Source: JAYFNU01 sp964460755 (GTDB lineage: Bacteria; Bacillota; Clostridia; Oscillospirales; Ruminococcaceae). From it: 51,865 nucleotides of DNA. The stretch lies in contig CAYWQL010000012.1 in NCBI GenBank assembly GCA_964460755.1, forward strand, positions 1 through 51,865. The letters are read 5' to 3'. The notes beneath the pieces were generated by a model. The model was not told where the DNA came from, did not search any database, and worked only from the letters and a program-made list of their open reading frames with translations. The position numbers and the translations under genes are program-made. Positions 25,320-35,120 of the stretch are shown here, one piece after another (position 1 is the stretch's first letter; each line of letters begins with the position of its first letter).

Positions 25320-26392
25320 AACACAGCTTAACTAACTACCGAAACATAAAGGAGCTTGTCTTTTCCCCGTCGCCCGAGGTCAACGTTATATGCGGCGAAA
25401 ACGGACACGGAAAGACCAACCTTCTTGAAAGTATTTTTCTTCTTTCGGGAGCGAAAAGCTTTCGCGGCGGAAAGGACTTTTCCCTTATTAAAACGGGGGA
25501 GGACTATTCGGTAATTGACAGCGATTTTTTCTGCGCCGACCGATATCAGAACATTAGAATGAAGCTTGGCGATAAGGGAAGAACAGCCTCATTAAATAAA
25601 GGCGCCGAAAAAAAGGCGTCCAGTCTTGCGGGGACCTTCTGTTCGGTTGTTTTTTCCCCGGAGCATCTTTCCCTCGTTAAGGGCTCGCCCGAAATGAGAC
25701 GAAGATTTATCGACACGGCGCTTTGCCAGATTTCAAGCAGCTATCTTAACAATTTGAGAAAATACACCCGTCTTTTAAATCAGAAGAACAGTCTTTTGAA
25801 GGACAGCCGTTATATAAGCGCGGCGGATGATATGCTCGATGTATACGACGCCCAGTTTGCCGAGGCGGTTTGCGAAATAACGGCAAAAAGACGGGCGTTC
25901 ATAAAAGAGATTTTGCCTCTTGCCGTTTCGGGATACGAAAAGATTTCAAACGGGCGCGAGGAGCTCGATTTTAAATATTCCTCAACAATGTTTGAGGGGG
26001 AAGAAATCGACGTCGACGAGGCGCTTTCAAAAATATACGAGCAAAGGAGCGTTGACCTTCGCGCGGGCTTTTGTACCGCGGGACCTCATCGGGACGATAT
26101 CGCCATAACCCTCGACGGCGAGGACGCGAAGGTATACGCGTCACAGGGGCAGCAGCGCTGCGTCGTTTTAAGCCTAAAGCTTGCCGAGGCGGAGCTTATG
26201 GAAATTAAGCTTGGAGAAAAGCCTGTTTTGCTTCTTGACGATGTTTTAAGCGAGCTTGACGCCAACCGTCAGGATTTCCTTATCGCAAGCCTAAAGGATA
26301 CCCAAGCGATAATTACCTGCTGCGCGCCCGAGCTTATTATCGAAAGAACAAGGGCGAGCGTTTTTACCGTCGATAACGGAACGCTTATTTAA
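25307..26392 (+). CDS. recF: DNA replication and repair protein RecF
   Basis: A 361-residue SMC-like ATPase that helps load RecA at gaps. Walker A GENGHGKTNLLES (about 29-41), signature-like region and Walker B VLLLDDVLSELD near 300 are present. The start is a TTG at 25307, with AAGG about 10 bp upstream; the reading overlaps the S4 gene by 13 bp. Length is standard. Confidence 0.96.
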   Translation: MFLVKHSLTNYRNIKELVFSPSPEVNVICGENGHGKTNLLESIFLLSGAKSFRGGKDFSLIKTGEDYSVIDSDFFCADRYQNIRMKLGDKGRTASLNKGAEKKASSLAGTFCSVVFSPEHLSLVKGSPEMRRRFIDTALCQISSSYLNNLRKYTRLLNQKNSLLKDSRYISAADDMLDVYDAQFAEAVCEITAKRRAFIKEILPLAVSGYEKISNGREELDFKYSSTMFEGEEIDVDEALSKIYEQRSVDLRAGFCTAGPHRDDIAITLDGEDAKVYASQGQQRCVVLSLKLAEAELMEIKLGEKPVLLLDDVLSELDANRQDFLIASLKDTQAIITCCAPELIIERTRASVFTVDNGTLI

Positions 26393-26402
26393 AAGGATTT
26401 TT

Positions 26403-26684
26403 ATGTACATTCATCTTGGCGGAAAAACGGTTATAAAAACAAATAGCATTATCGGTATATTTGATATTGATTACTGCTCCATAAGCAAAAGGACAAGGGG
26501 ATTTTTGCGCGACGCGGAGCAGAAGGGAAACGTCGTCAACGTGACGGACGAGCTTCCGAAATCCTTTGTCGTATGCGACGGCGAGGACGGACAAAAGGTA
26601 TATATTTCGTCGATTTCTCCCACGACGCTCAAGAAGCGCGCGGGATTTGTGGAAGGTTTAAAGCTTTTTGAGCAGCGGTTATAG
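26403..26684 (+). CDS. remB: RemB-like regulator (DUF370)
   Basis: A 93-residue protein beginning MYIHLGGKTVIKTNSIIGIFD and containing SPTTLKKRA, matching the B. subtilis RemB (YaaB) family, found in the same place between recF and gyrB. Its relative RemA is a DNA-binding activator of biofilm matrix genes; RemB's own role is less defined. It starts 10 bp after recF with a poor site (AAAAGGA). Confidence 0.92.
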   Translation: MYIHLGGKTVIKTNSIIGIFDIDYCSISKRTRGFLRDAEQKGNVVNVTDELPKSFVVCDGEDGQKVYISSISPTTLKKRAGFVEGLKLFEQRL

Positions 26685-26705
26685 TAAGAGAGGTAGAAAG
26701 ATATC

Positions 26706-28619
26706 ATGAGCGAGCAAGATAAGAATTACGGCGCGGAACAAATACAGGTTCTCGAAGGGCTTGAGGCGGTTAGAAAAAGACCGGGAATGTATATCGGTTC
26801 AACCGGACCTCGCGGGCTTCATCACCTTGTATACGAAATAGTCGACAACTCCATTGACGAGGCGTTGGCGGGCTTTTGCACCGAAATCCACGTCACGATA
26901 AAAGAGGGCGACATAATCGAGGTTACCGATAACGGACGCGGTATCCCTGTTGGTATCCAAAAGAAAACAGGTCTTCCCGCGGTTACGGTCGTTTTCACCA
27001 TTCTTCACGCGGGCGGAAAGTTCGGCGGCGAGGGCTATCATTTTTCGGGCGGACTTCACGGCGTCGGCGCTTCGGTCGTCAACGCTCTTTCGGAGTGGCT
27101 CACGGTCAACGTCTATGTCGACGGTAAGGAATATCAGCAGAGCTTTAAGCGCGGAAAAGAAGACGGCGGACTTTCGTGTATCGGCGACACTACGAAAAAC
27201 GGAACGGTCGTAAGATTTAAGCCCGACAAAGAAATCTTCGAGGATTTGGTATATGATTATGAAACGCTTGAAAGCAGGCTTCGCGAGCAGGCTTTCTTAA
27301 ACGCGGGCATAAAAATTATTTTGACCGACGAGCGTTCTGAAGAGGTACGTGAGGACGTTATGCATTACGAGGGCGGCATTCGCTCCTTCGTTGAGCATAT
27401 ACACGCCCGCCGCCAGTTAGAGGTTCTACACCCGAACGTAATTTATTTTAATGCGGTTAACCAGACGAACGAAGCGGAAGTCGCTATGCAGTATAACGAC
27501 AGCTACAATGAGCTTTTGCTTTCGTTTGCAAACAATATACATACCATTGACGGCGGAACCCACGAGCAGGGCTTTAAAAACGCCCTCACAAGGGTTTTTA
27601 ACGACTACGGACGCCGCCACAACATACTCAAGGACGCCGACAAAAACCTTTCGGGCGACGACGTCCGCGAGGGTCTTACCTGTGTTATAAGCGTAAAGCT
27701 TCAGGAGGCGCAGTTCGAAGGACAGACCAAGGGCAAGCTCGGCAACACCGAAATGCGCGGAATAGTCGAAAATATGGTATATTCCAAGCTTCTTGATTTC
27801 TTTGAGGAAAATCCCGGAATAGCGAAAACAATATTCGAAAAGGCTCTTGGCGCGGCAAGAGCGCGCGAGGCGGCGAGAAAGGCACGCGACCTTACGCGCC
27901 GCAAATCCGCCCTTGAAACTGCGTCCCTTCCCGGAAAGCTTGCCGATTGCACCGAAAAGGGCTCGGAGGGTACAGAAATATATATCGTCGAGGGAGACTC
28001 GGCCGGCGGCTCGGCTAAGGACGGGCGCGACCGCCGCTATCAGGCGATACTTCCCCTTTGGGGAAAAATGCTCAACGTCGAAAAGGCAAGACTCGACAAG
28101 GTTTACGGAAACGAAAAGCTTATGCCTGTTGTGACGGCGCTTGGCTGCGGTCTTGGCGACGAGGTTGATATAACCAAGCTTCGCTATAACAAAATTATCA
28201 TTATGTCCGATGCCGACGTCGACGGCGCGCATATTCAGACGCTGCTGCTCACCTTTTTCTTTAGATTTATGCGCCCCGTGCTTGAGGGAGGACACGTCTA
28301 TTTGGCTCAGCCTCCGCTTTATAAAATGCAAAAGGGTCAGACGTTAAAATATGCATACAGCGACGAGGAACGAGATTCTCTTATGGTTGAGCTTGGCGGA
28401 AACGTCAAGATTAACCGCTATAAGGGTCTTGGTGAAATGAATCCGGAGCAGCTTTGGGAAACCACGATGAACCCGGAGTTCAGAACGATGAAGCGGGTTG
28501 AAATCGAGGACGCCGCCAAAGCGGACGAGGCGTTTACTATACTTATGGGCGACAAGGTTCCGCCTCGCCGCGAGTTTATTGAACGCAACGCGAAATACGT
28601 TCAAAATCTTGACGTATAA
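26706..28619 (+). CDS. gyrB: DNA gyrase subunit B
   Basis: A 637-residue GyrB. GHKL ATPase with VDNSIDEALAG and DNGRGIP, transducer domain, and TOPRIM with VEGDSAGGSAKDGRDR and DADVDGAHI. The usual PL(R/K)GK segment reads PLWGK. C-terminal YKGLGEMNPEQLWETTM is conserved. Followed 14 bp later by gyrA. Confidence 0.98.
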   Translation: MSEQDKNYGAEQIQVLEGLEAVRKRPGMYIGSTGPRGLHHLVYEIVDNSIDEALAGFCTEIHVTIKEGDIIEVTDNGRGIPVGIQKKTGLPAVTVVFTILHAGGKFGGEGYHFSGGLHGVGASVVNALSEWLTVNVYVDGKEYQQSFKRGKEDGGLSCIGDTTKNGTVVRFKPDKEIFEDLVYDYETLESRLREQAFLNAGIKIILTDERSEEVREDVMHYEGGIRSFVEHIHARRQLEVLHPNVIYFNAVNQTNEAEVAMQYNDSYNELLLSFANNIHTIDGGTHEQGFKNALTRVFNDYGRRHNILKDADKNLSGDDVREGLTCVISVKLQEAQFEGQTKGKLGNTEMRGIVENMVYSKLLDFFEENPGIAKTIFEKALGAARAREAARKARDLTRRKSALETASLPGKLADCTEKGSEGTEIYIVEGDSAGGSAKDGRDRRYQAILPLWGKMLNVEKARLDKVYGNEKLMPVVTALGCGLGDEVDITKLRYNKIIIMSDADVDGAHIQTLLLTFFFRFMRPVLEGGHVYLAQPPLYKMQKGQTLKYAYSDEERDSLMVELGGNVKINRYKGLGEMNPEQLWETTMNPEFRTMKRVEIEDAAKADEAFTILMGDKVPPRREFIERNAKYVQNLDV

Positions 28620-28633
28620 GGAGAAGAACGAAT

Positions 28634-31240
28634 ATGGATATGAGCGTATTTGAAAACGAAAAGATAATTACCGTCGATGTAGAAAAAGAGATGAAGAAAA
28701 GCTTCCTTGACTATTCTATGTCGGTTATTGTGTCGCGCGCCCTTCCCGACGTTCGCGACGGATTAAAGCCTGTTCACCGCCGAATACTCTATTCGATGGA
28801 GAAAAAGAACCTGACCCACAGCAACCCGACGAGAAAGTCTGCGAAAATTGTCGGTGACGTTTTAGGAGAGTTTCACCCCCACGGCGACGCGTCGGTTTAT
28901 GACGCAATGGTACGTCTTGCCCAAAGCTTCTCGATGAGATATCCGCTTATTGAGGGTCAGGGAAACTTCGGCTCTGTCGACGGCGACCCTCCTGCGGCAT
29001 ATCGTTATACCGAAGCGAGAATGAGCAAAATTTCCGATATGATGCTTGAGGATATCGACAAGGAAACGGTCGATTTTATACCAAACTACGACGACACCTC
29101 GGTTGAGCCCGTCGTAATCCCCGCAAGAATACCTAACCTTCTCGTCAACGGCTCGACGGGTATCGCCGTCGGTATGGCGACGAACATTCCGCCCCACAAT
29201 CTAAAGGAAATTATAGACGGAATAACCTATCTTATTGACAATCCCGACTGTACTCCAATAGACCTTATGGAAACCATAAAAGGCCCTGACTTCCCGACGG
29301 GCGGCATAATTATGGGACGCTCGGGCATACGCGCCGCGTATGCGACAGGACGCGGAAAGATAACGCTTCGCGGCCGCGCGGAAATTGAAGAGCAAAAGAA
29401 CGGCAAAATGAGAATTGTCGTGACCGAGATACCGTATATGGTAAACAAGGCGCGGCTTATCGAAAATCTTGCCGAGCTCGTTAAAGACAAGCGCATTGAG
29501 GGCATTTCCGACCTCGTCGACGCGTCAGACCGCGACGGAATGAGAATACTAATCGACCTCAAGCGCGACGCCAACGCCCAGGTCGTCTTAAATCAGGTTT
29601 ACCGTTATACCCAGCTTCAGGACACCGTCGGCGTGATAATGCTTGCGCTTGTAAACGGAGAGCCTAAGGTTATGGACCTTAAGACGATGCTTGAGCATTT
29701 CGTCAACTTCCGCCGAGAGGTTATTAGAAGAAGAACAGAGTTTGATTTAAAGAAAGCCATCGAGCGCGAGCATATATTAGAGGGCTTGAAGCGCGCTATT
29801 GACATTGTCGACGAAATTATCGCGACAATACGCGCCTGCAAGGGCGGTCAGGTGGAGGCGAAAGCCGCCATTATGGATAAATATGAATTCGACGACCCGC
29901 AGGCGACGGCAATTTGCGCCTTCCGCTTAGGACAGTTGGCGGGACTCGAAATACTTAAAATCCAAAACGAATTGGACGAGCTGTGTCAGAAGATAGCCGA
30001 TTTCAAGGATATTCTTTCGAACGACAGTCATCTTTACAGAATTGTTAAAGAAGAGCTCGCCGAGATACGTGAGAAATACGGCGATGAACGCCGAACCGAT
30101 ATCGCGGCGGTTTCGGGCGAGGTCGACATCGAAGACCTTATTCCCGAGGAGGACTGCGTAATTACCCTTACCCACTTCGGTTACATCAAGCGCCAGCCGG
30201 TTGACGTATACAAGAGCCAAAAGCGAGGCGGACGCGGAATACAGGGAATGACGCGCCGGGACGAGGATTTCGTTGAGGACTTGTTTATTACCTCAACCCA
30301 TGATTATCTTATGTTTATGACCTCTATGGGGCGGGTATACAAGCTAAAGGGGTATGAAATTCCCGAGGGCTCACGCGCGTCGCGGGGAATGAATATTGTG
30401 AACCTTTTGCCGCTTCTTCCCGACGAAAAGGTTACGGCGGTCATAAGAGTCGGTGATTTTGACAGCACCCAATATATCGTTATGGTAACGAGAAACGGCA
30501 TAATTAAGCGAAGCTCCCTTGCGCTTTACAACAACATCCGCAAGACTGGCGTTTACGGAATAACCCTCGACGAGGGCGACGAGCTGACGTGGGCACGGCT
30601 TACCGACGGCGAATGTGACCTTGTTGTTGCGACAAGAAACGGTATGTCAATACGCTTTTCCGAAAACGACGTTCGACCAATGGGAAGAACGGCACGCGGC
30701 GTAAAGGCAATTAAGATTAAGGACGGCGACTGCGTCGTCGGTATGGCGAGGGTTCGCGACGGAGCCAAGCTTCTTACCGTCAGCGAGGACGGAAAAGGCA
30801 GGCTTACCGACCTTGAGGATTACCGAATCCAGAACCGCGGCGGAATGGGTATAAGAAACTACGATTGCCGCAAGGGCGCGATAGTCGCGGGTGTAAAGGC
30901 GGTTGACACAGACGACGACGCGATACTTATCAGCCAGAGCGGAATTATTATCCGTATGCACGTCGAGGATATCGCCGTACAAAGTCGATACGGAAGCGGC
31001 GTTCGCGTAATGCGTATGGGTGAGGACGATAAGGTTGTTACCCTTGCCCGCGCCGAGCGAAGCGACGACGAGGAGGTTGAAAAGCCCGAGGAGCTGACAG
31101 CCGAGGAAATCGCCGCGGAGGAGGCGGCGCGCGAGAGCGCTAAAGACGAGGTTATCGTTGACGACGCGCCCGACGACGAAGAAGAGAACGAAATTGTCGA
31201 GGAAGTCGACGAAACCGACGACGTCGACGACGGCGAATAA
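28634..31240 (+). CDS. gyrA: DNA gyrase subunit A
   Basis: An 868-residue GyrA. Catalytic Tyr125 lies in AAYRYTE, and the C-terminal pinwheel has the GyrA box QKRGGRG, which marks gyrase rather than topoisomerase IV. In the quinolone region HPHGDASVYD, the residue matching E. coli Ser83 is Ala86, with Asp90 matching Asp87. The last 60 residues are very acidic (Glu/Asp runs), as in several gyrases with regulatory tails. AGGAGAAG precedes the ATG. Ends at a strong terminator. Confidence 0.98.
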   Translation: MDMSVFENEKIITVDVEKEMKKSFLDYSMSVIVSRALPDVRDGLKPVHRRILYSMEKKNLTHSNPTRKSAKIVGDVLGEFHPHGDASVYDAMVRLAQSFSMRYPLIEGQGNFGSVDGDPPAAYRYTEARMSKISDMMLEDIDKETVDFIPNYDDTSVEPVVIPARIPNLLVNGSTGIAVGMATNIPPHNLKEIIDGITYLIDNPDCTPIDLMETIKGPDFPTGGIIMGRSGIRAAYATGRGKITLRGRAEIEEQKNGKMRIVVTEIPYMVNKARLIENLAELVKDKRIEGISDLVDASDRDGMRILIDLKRDANAQVVLNQVYRYTQLQDTVGVIMLALVNGEPKVMDLKTMLEHFVNFRREVIRRRTEFDLKKAIEREHILEGLKRAIDIVDEIIATIRACKGGQVEAKAAIMDKYEFDDPQATAICAFRLGQLAGLEILKIQNELDELCQKIADFKDILSNDSHLYRIVKEELAEIREKYGDERRTDIAAVSGEVDIEDLIPEEDCVITLTHFGYIKRQPVDVYKSQKRGGRGIQGMTRRDEDFVEDLFITSTHDYLMFMTSMGRVYKLKGYEIPEGSRASRGMNIVNLLPLLPDEKVTAVIRVGDFDSTQYIVMVTRNGIIKRSSLALYNNIRKTGVYGITLDEGDELTWARLTDGECDLVVATRNGMSIRFSENDVRPMGRTARGVKAIKIKDGDCVVGMARVRDGAKLLTVSEDGKGRLTDLEDYRIQNRGGMGIRNYDCRKGAIVAGVKAVDTDDDAILISQSGIIIRMHVEDIAVQSRYGSGVRVMRMGEDDKVVTLARAERSDDEEVEKPEELTAEEIAAEEAARESAKDEVIVDDAPDDEEENEIVEEVDETDDVDDGE

Positions 31241-31248
31241 ATACAACT

Positions 31249-31296
31249 AAAAAAAGCACCGGCATTGGTAATAAAACCAAAGCCGGTGCTTTTTTA
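31249..31296 (+). terminator. gyrA terminator
   Basis: GCACCGGC and GCCGGTGC arms with an inner TTGGT/ACCAA stem, flanked by A-run and T6. Ends the dnaN-gyrA transcript. Confidence 0.92.
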
Positions 31297-31300
31297 CTGC

Positions 31301-31330
31301 AACAAAAATCCTCCCGCCGAAGGCGGGAGG
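31301..31330 (-). terminator. gap terminator
   Basis: On -, CCTCCCGCC, a TTC loop and GGCGGGAGG, followed by ATTTTTGTT. A 9-bp GC stem just after the gap stop. Confidence 0.92.
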
Positions 31331-31353
31331 ATAGATTGTTTAAAAAGGAAGAA

Positions 31354-32376
31354 TTATTCAGCGTCAACCTTAGCCATATGCTCGATAAGGTTAAGGAGCT
31401 TGTTGGAATAACCCCACTCGTTGTCATACCAAGCAACGAGCTTTACAAACTTGTCGGTAAGCATAATGCCTGCCTTGGCGTCGAAGATAGATGTGCGGGG
31501 GTCGCCGATGAAATCGGAGGAAACGACCGCGTCCTCGGTGTAGCCGAGAATGCCCTTAAGCTCGCCTTCGCTCGCCTTCTTGACAGCCGCGCAGATTTCG
31601 TCGTATGTCGCCGCTTTTTTAAGGTTAACAGTAAGGTCAACAACCGATACGTCAAGGGTCGGAACACGCATAGACATACCAGTGAGCTTTCCGTTAAGAG
31701 TAGGGATAACCTTGCCGACAGCCTTCGCCGCGCCCGTGGAGCTCGGGATAATGTTGCCAGCCGCCGCACGACCGCCGCGCCAATCCTTCTTGGAAGCGGA
31801 GTCAACGGTCTTCTGTGTTCCTGTTGTGGAGTGAACCGTCGTCATAAGACCTTCTTCAATACCAAAGGTGTCGTTGATGACCTTGGCAAGAGGAGCAAGG
31901 CAGTTTGTTGTGCAGGAAGCGTTGGAAACGACCTGCATATTCTTGTTATAAACCTCAAGGTTTACGCCGCAGACAAACATCTGTGTGTCGTCCTTAGCGG
32001 GAGCGGAGATGATAACCTTCTTCGCGCCGCCCTGAATGTGGGCCATGCACTTTTCTGTTGTGGTGAAAACGCCTGTCGACTCGACGACGTAATCAGCGCC
32101 TTCTTTTCCCCAAGGAATGTTCGCGGGGTCCATCTCTTTGAAGACCTTGCAGGTGTCGCCGTTAACCGTAAGGTTTTCGCCGTCAGCCTTAATGTCTGCG
32201 TCAAAAATGCCGTGAACCGTGTCGTATTTGGTCATATAGGCCATATACTCCGCGTTGTCCATAAACGGGTCGTTGATTGCGATGATGTCGAAGACATCAG
32301 GACGTAAAATCGCCGCGCGGAAAACGAGACGTCCGATACGACCGAAGCCGTTGATACCGATTTTGATTTTGCTCAT
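31354..32376 (-). CDS. gap: Glyceraldehyde-3-phosphate dehydrogenase
   Basis: A 340-residue glycolytic GAPDH. Rossmann GINGFGRIGR at the N-terminus with Asp36 in AINDPF suggesting NAD preference; catalytic Cys155 in SNASCTTNC. Monocistronic: a clear promoter upstream, its own terminator downstream. Encoded against the direction of the replication fork leaving the origin, unlike most highly expressed genes here. Confidence 0.98.
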   Translation of the reverse strand: MSKIKIGINGFGRIGRLVFRAAILRPDVFDIIAINDPFMDNAEYMAYMTKYDTVHGIFDADIKADGENLTVNGDTCKVFKEMDPANIPWGKEGADYVVESTGVFTTTEKCMAHIQGGAKKVIISAPAKDDTQMFVCGVNLEVYNKNMQVVSNASCTTNCLAPLAKVINDTFGIEEGLMTTVHSTTGTQKTVDSASKKDWRGGRAAAGNIIPSSTGAAKAVGKVIPTLNGKLTGMSMRVPTLDVSVVDLTVNLKKAATYDEICAAVKKASEGELKGILGYTEDAVVSSDFIGDPRTSIFDAKAGIMLTDKFVKLVAWYDNEWGYSNKLLNLIEHMAKVDAE

Positions 32377-32423
32377 GTTGGTATATCCCCTTTATTTAAA
32401 TTTTTTATTGCTTTAGCTAATAT

Positions 32424-32452
32424 ATTGTAGCAAACTTTGTGTATAATTACAA
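32424..32452 (-). promoter_or_regulatory. gap promoter
   Basis: On -, TTGTAA (complement of 32447-32452), 17 bp, TACAAT (complement of 32424-32429); about 40-base leader. Confidence 0.78.
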
Positions 32453-32505
32453 GTCCAAATTGTTAAATATATAACGCCTATGGGCTCGCTTTTTTGATAT
32501 GAAAT

Positions 32506-33462
32506 TTATTGCTGTACGCCTAACAAAACAACGAACGCCGTAAGACAGCAAACGGTGAAAAGGATAACGCCGACGTTGAGAAACGCCTTTGAAAAGGTGG
32601 TTTTGTTTTCGGCGGCGACGCCATCGGTTTTTTCTATTACAATCGCCTTTTTAGAAATAATAATCGCAAGAAAGATTACGCCGCCGACAATAAATATTCC
32701 CATTATACTTAGAACAAGCATTGAATAAAGAACCTTAAGCGACGGGTCGGTCGCGAGCGAAACCTTTGTCGCAAGCTGAGCCATAACGGTAGAGGAAAGG
32801 GTATTTATCAAAATGTGAAGAATTGACGAATAGAGAATCGTTCCCGTCTTAATCGTTATGTAGGCAAAAATTAAACCAAGAGCCGCGGCATAGAAAAACT
32901 GGGTGAAATTGAGGTGATAAAGACCGAAGGAAAGACCGCAAAAGAGAATAGCGGCAAGCTCGCCCGCTGGACGCAGGCGGTCAAGAAGAAGCTTTCTAAA
33001 CACGAACTCCTCGCAAACGGGCGCGATTAAGCCGACCACAAGGAAGGACAAAAGAATATTGTCGCCCATTATATTTGTTACGGGGTTTAGCATATCGGTT
33101 GTGCGGCCATAAATTATAGACGAAAGCGCCCACGTCGTACCGATTCCGATTAAATTGAATATGTACGAGCACGCCATACATAAGCAGAAAAGACCGACGA
33201 TAACGATAAAAGAAAGCTTTTGTTTTTGTTTCGTGCCGACGTCCGGAGCAACAACATCCGCGCCGCGTTTAAAAAGGACGTTGAAGCAAAGCAGGGCGAC
33301 CAAAACGAACACGATGTAAAACGCGACGAGGGAAGCGTAGGTCAGCGTTTGCCCCGCAAGGAGGTTTTCAAGGAGGGTTTGGGCAGCGACCGACGCGCCG
33401 TTCGCCGAAATCGCCGAAATAAGCAGGGAAAAACCGAGCTTGGAAAATTCTTTTTTTGTCAT
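32506..33462 (-). CDS. CPBP-family intramembrane metalloprotease
   Basis: A 318-residue polytopic protein with about eight membrane segments. The three CPBP/Abi motifs are visible: EEFVFR (Glu151, Glu152, Arg156), a His in FGLYHLNF (His183), and ILHILIN (His216, Asn220). The family includes CAAX prenyl endopeptidases and bacterial proteins for bacteriocin immunity or protein processing; the substrate here is not known. Overlaps the femABX-like gene by 4 bp. Confidence 0.9.
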   Translation of the reverse strand: MTKKEFSKLGFSLLISAISANGASVAAQTLLENLLAGQTLTYASLVAFYIVFVLVALLCFNVLFKRGADVVAPDVGTKQKQKLSFIVIVGLFCLCMACSYIFNLIGIGTTWALSSIIYGRTTDMLNPVTNIMGDNILLSFLVVGLIAPVCEEFVFRKLLLDRLRPAGELAAILFCGLSFGLYHLNFTQFFYAAALGLIFAYITIKTGTILYSSILHILINTLSSTVMAQLATKVSLATDPSLKVLYSMLVLSIMGIFIVGGVIFLAIIISKKAIVIEKTDGVAAENKTTFSKAFLNVGVILFTVCCLTAFVVLLGVQQ

Positions 33463-34736
33463 TTTGTTTTGTTTCCTTTCTTGTGCCGAAGCTTAAGGTC
33501 TATTCTAATATTTCGATAAATCGGAAGAAGCCGTTCATAGATGAAATACCACAGCGGTTTTGTCACGAGGTCAAACTCGCCGATAAATTCGATATACCGT
33601 CCGCCGAACTGGCGTTTAAATTCATGAAGTGAGGAAAGGTGACTGTCGAGCGGATTGCCGACCGTTCCGAACTGGTCAAGCAGCAGAGCGCCCGAGTCCT
33701 TCGCCTCCATCAGCTTTTCAAAATATACGCGGTTGTTGAGGAAGGTCTCGCTCATAAGCTTGTCGCTTCCCGCGTGTACCGCCCAAGCCTTGTCGCCGTA
33801 GCGCACGACGAGATGGGCGCTTATCGTGACGTCGCCGTCATATTTTTTTGCGTATTCCTCGAAAAGGGAAATTTCTTTTAAAAGCCGCTGCTCCGAAAGA
33901 AATGACTCGTTAAGCGGTCCTTGCTTTTTTATGGTTTCGCGTTTTTTAAGAAGCTCACAAAGTGAGTTCTTTAACATCTCGACGGTCTTTTTCGGGTTGG
34001 CTTTTCCAAGATACAGGGTCGCCATACCGTTTTTGCTGAGTATATCGAAAAAGTTCTGGTAGTAATGCTTTTCATATCCGACGAACTCGTCGCGTTCGCT
34101 CGTGAGGGTGATAAGCCGATAAAGCTCGCCTATGTCGTCGCTTGTTCCGTGACAGACATTGACCGAATAGGCATAGGATTTGCGGACGTTTTTCATAACG
34201 TTGCCGACGATTGATTTTTCGATTTCCGCCTTATCGCGGGTGAGGTCTATGCGAAAGGTGTAGCGGGGCTGGCGGCCCTCGAAGCCCTTGTTAAAGCCTC
34301 GATGACGAAAGCCAAGATTTTTAAGCTCGGCGATAATTCCGCTGTTGTCAAAGCCTTCCGTATGCTCGCCCTTTTCGTCAATAGCCCAATGCTCTACGTC
34401 GGGGTCGATTTTAACGAACATAGCGCCGCTCCTTTTTGCGAACGACCTTATTTCGCGGGTAAAGGCTGAAAGAAGCTCGTTGTCGCAAAAGTCGACGACG
34501 AAGCCGCGCGGACAATAAAAATAAGACGGAAAAAGCGGTGGCTTTCGCTCAAGAAGAAGCGCCGCCGCGACAAGCGAGCCGCCCTCGTCCTCAAGCCCGA
34601 CATAGTGGGGAACGAGCCCCTTTTCAACTCGGGAAAATTCGCCCCACGCCGCCGACTGCATAAAATGCGACTTGGTCGGGTGGCGACGGACGAAATCGTC
34701 GTATCTTGTTAATTCAACTTCTGGTATAAAATTCAT
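33459..34736 (-). CDS. FemABX-family aminoacyltransferase
   Basis: A 425-residue enzyme of the Fem family, which adds amino acids from aminoacyl-tRNA to the lipid-II stem peptide. Twin GNAT-like lobes with FMQSAAWGEFSRVEKG near the N-terminus, and a coiled-coil arm about 235-285 rich in Lys/Glu (KNSLCELLKKRETIKKQ), as in FemA. C-terminal LDQFGTVGN and LHEFKRQFGGRYIEFIGEFDL are typical. Upstream, a TATAAT lies at 34775-34780 (complement). It implies a branched or bridged peptidoglycan; which amino acid cannot be told. Confidence 0.93.
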   Translation of the reverse strand: MNFIPEVELTRYDDFVRRHPTKSHFMQSAAWGEFSRVEKGLVPHYVGLEDEGGSLVAAALLLERKPPLFPSYFYCPRGFVVDFCDNELLSAFTREIRSFAKRSGAMFVKIDPDVEHWAIDEKGEHTEGFDNSGIIAELKNLGFRHRGFNKGFEGRQPRYTFRIDLTRDKAEIEKSIVGNVMKNVRKSYAYSVNVCHGTSDDIGELYRLITLTSERDEFVGYEKHYYQNFFDILSKNGMATLYLGKANPKKTVEMLKNSLCELLKKRETIKKQGPLNESFLSEQRLLKEISLFEEYAKKYDGDVTISAHLVVRYGDKAWAVHAGSDKLMSETFLNNRVYFEKLMEAKDSGALLLDQFGTVGNPLDSHLSSLHEFKRQFGGRYIEFIGEFDLVTKPLWYFIYERLLPIYRNIRIDLKLRHKKGNKTK

Positions 34737-35120
34737 AGCAGCCTCAAATAATATGTTATGCGAAAAGCAATGCCATTATACCACATACCTTGGCAAAATG
34801 GAAAGGAAACGCTGACACTTTTCGACTAAAATTTTAATAAATTTTGTAGGAATTAACAATTTCAACCGACTTTTCAACATTTGCAAATATTAGGAAAAGC
34901 AAAAGTCTTTTGGCGTAAGGCGTCGAAACAAAATACAACCTGTAAAAATTAATCTTAAAAATGAGAGGTTAGTGCTAAAAGTTTTGTTTAAAACTAAAAC
35001 AAAAGTGGATGAAAACACAAAAATAAGATTAATTGTTTATATTAATTCACATCTTTGGGAAAATATGATATATTAATATGATAATACATATTGTGTAAGA
35101 TTCACTGAGAGGTTGTGTGT
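34737..35120. other. 384-bp intergenic region with repeats
   Basis: AT-rich gap between divergent femABX-like and kinase-like genes. It holds an 11-bp inverted repeat, AATTAATCTTA (34947-34957) and TAAGATTAATT (35024-35034), an inner AGTTTT/AAAACT hairpin, one TTTTAAACA (34985-34993, reverse) and one TTTTCAACA (34871-34879). No open frame with a ribosome site and no recognisable RNA was seen. Confidence 0.6.
35046..35074 (+). promoter_or_regulatory. Promoter of the kinase-like gene
   Basis: TTCACA (35046-35051), 17 bp, TATATT (35069-35074) preceded by TG one base upstream. Leader of about 40 bases. Confidence 0.6.

Noticed and set aside
27426..28331. 301-codon open frame antisense to gyrB
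   Set aside because: Opposite the conserved TOPRIM region of gyrB; composition is that of a shadow frame.
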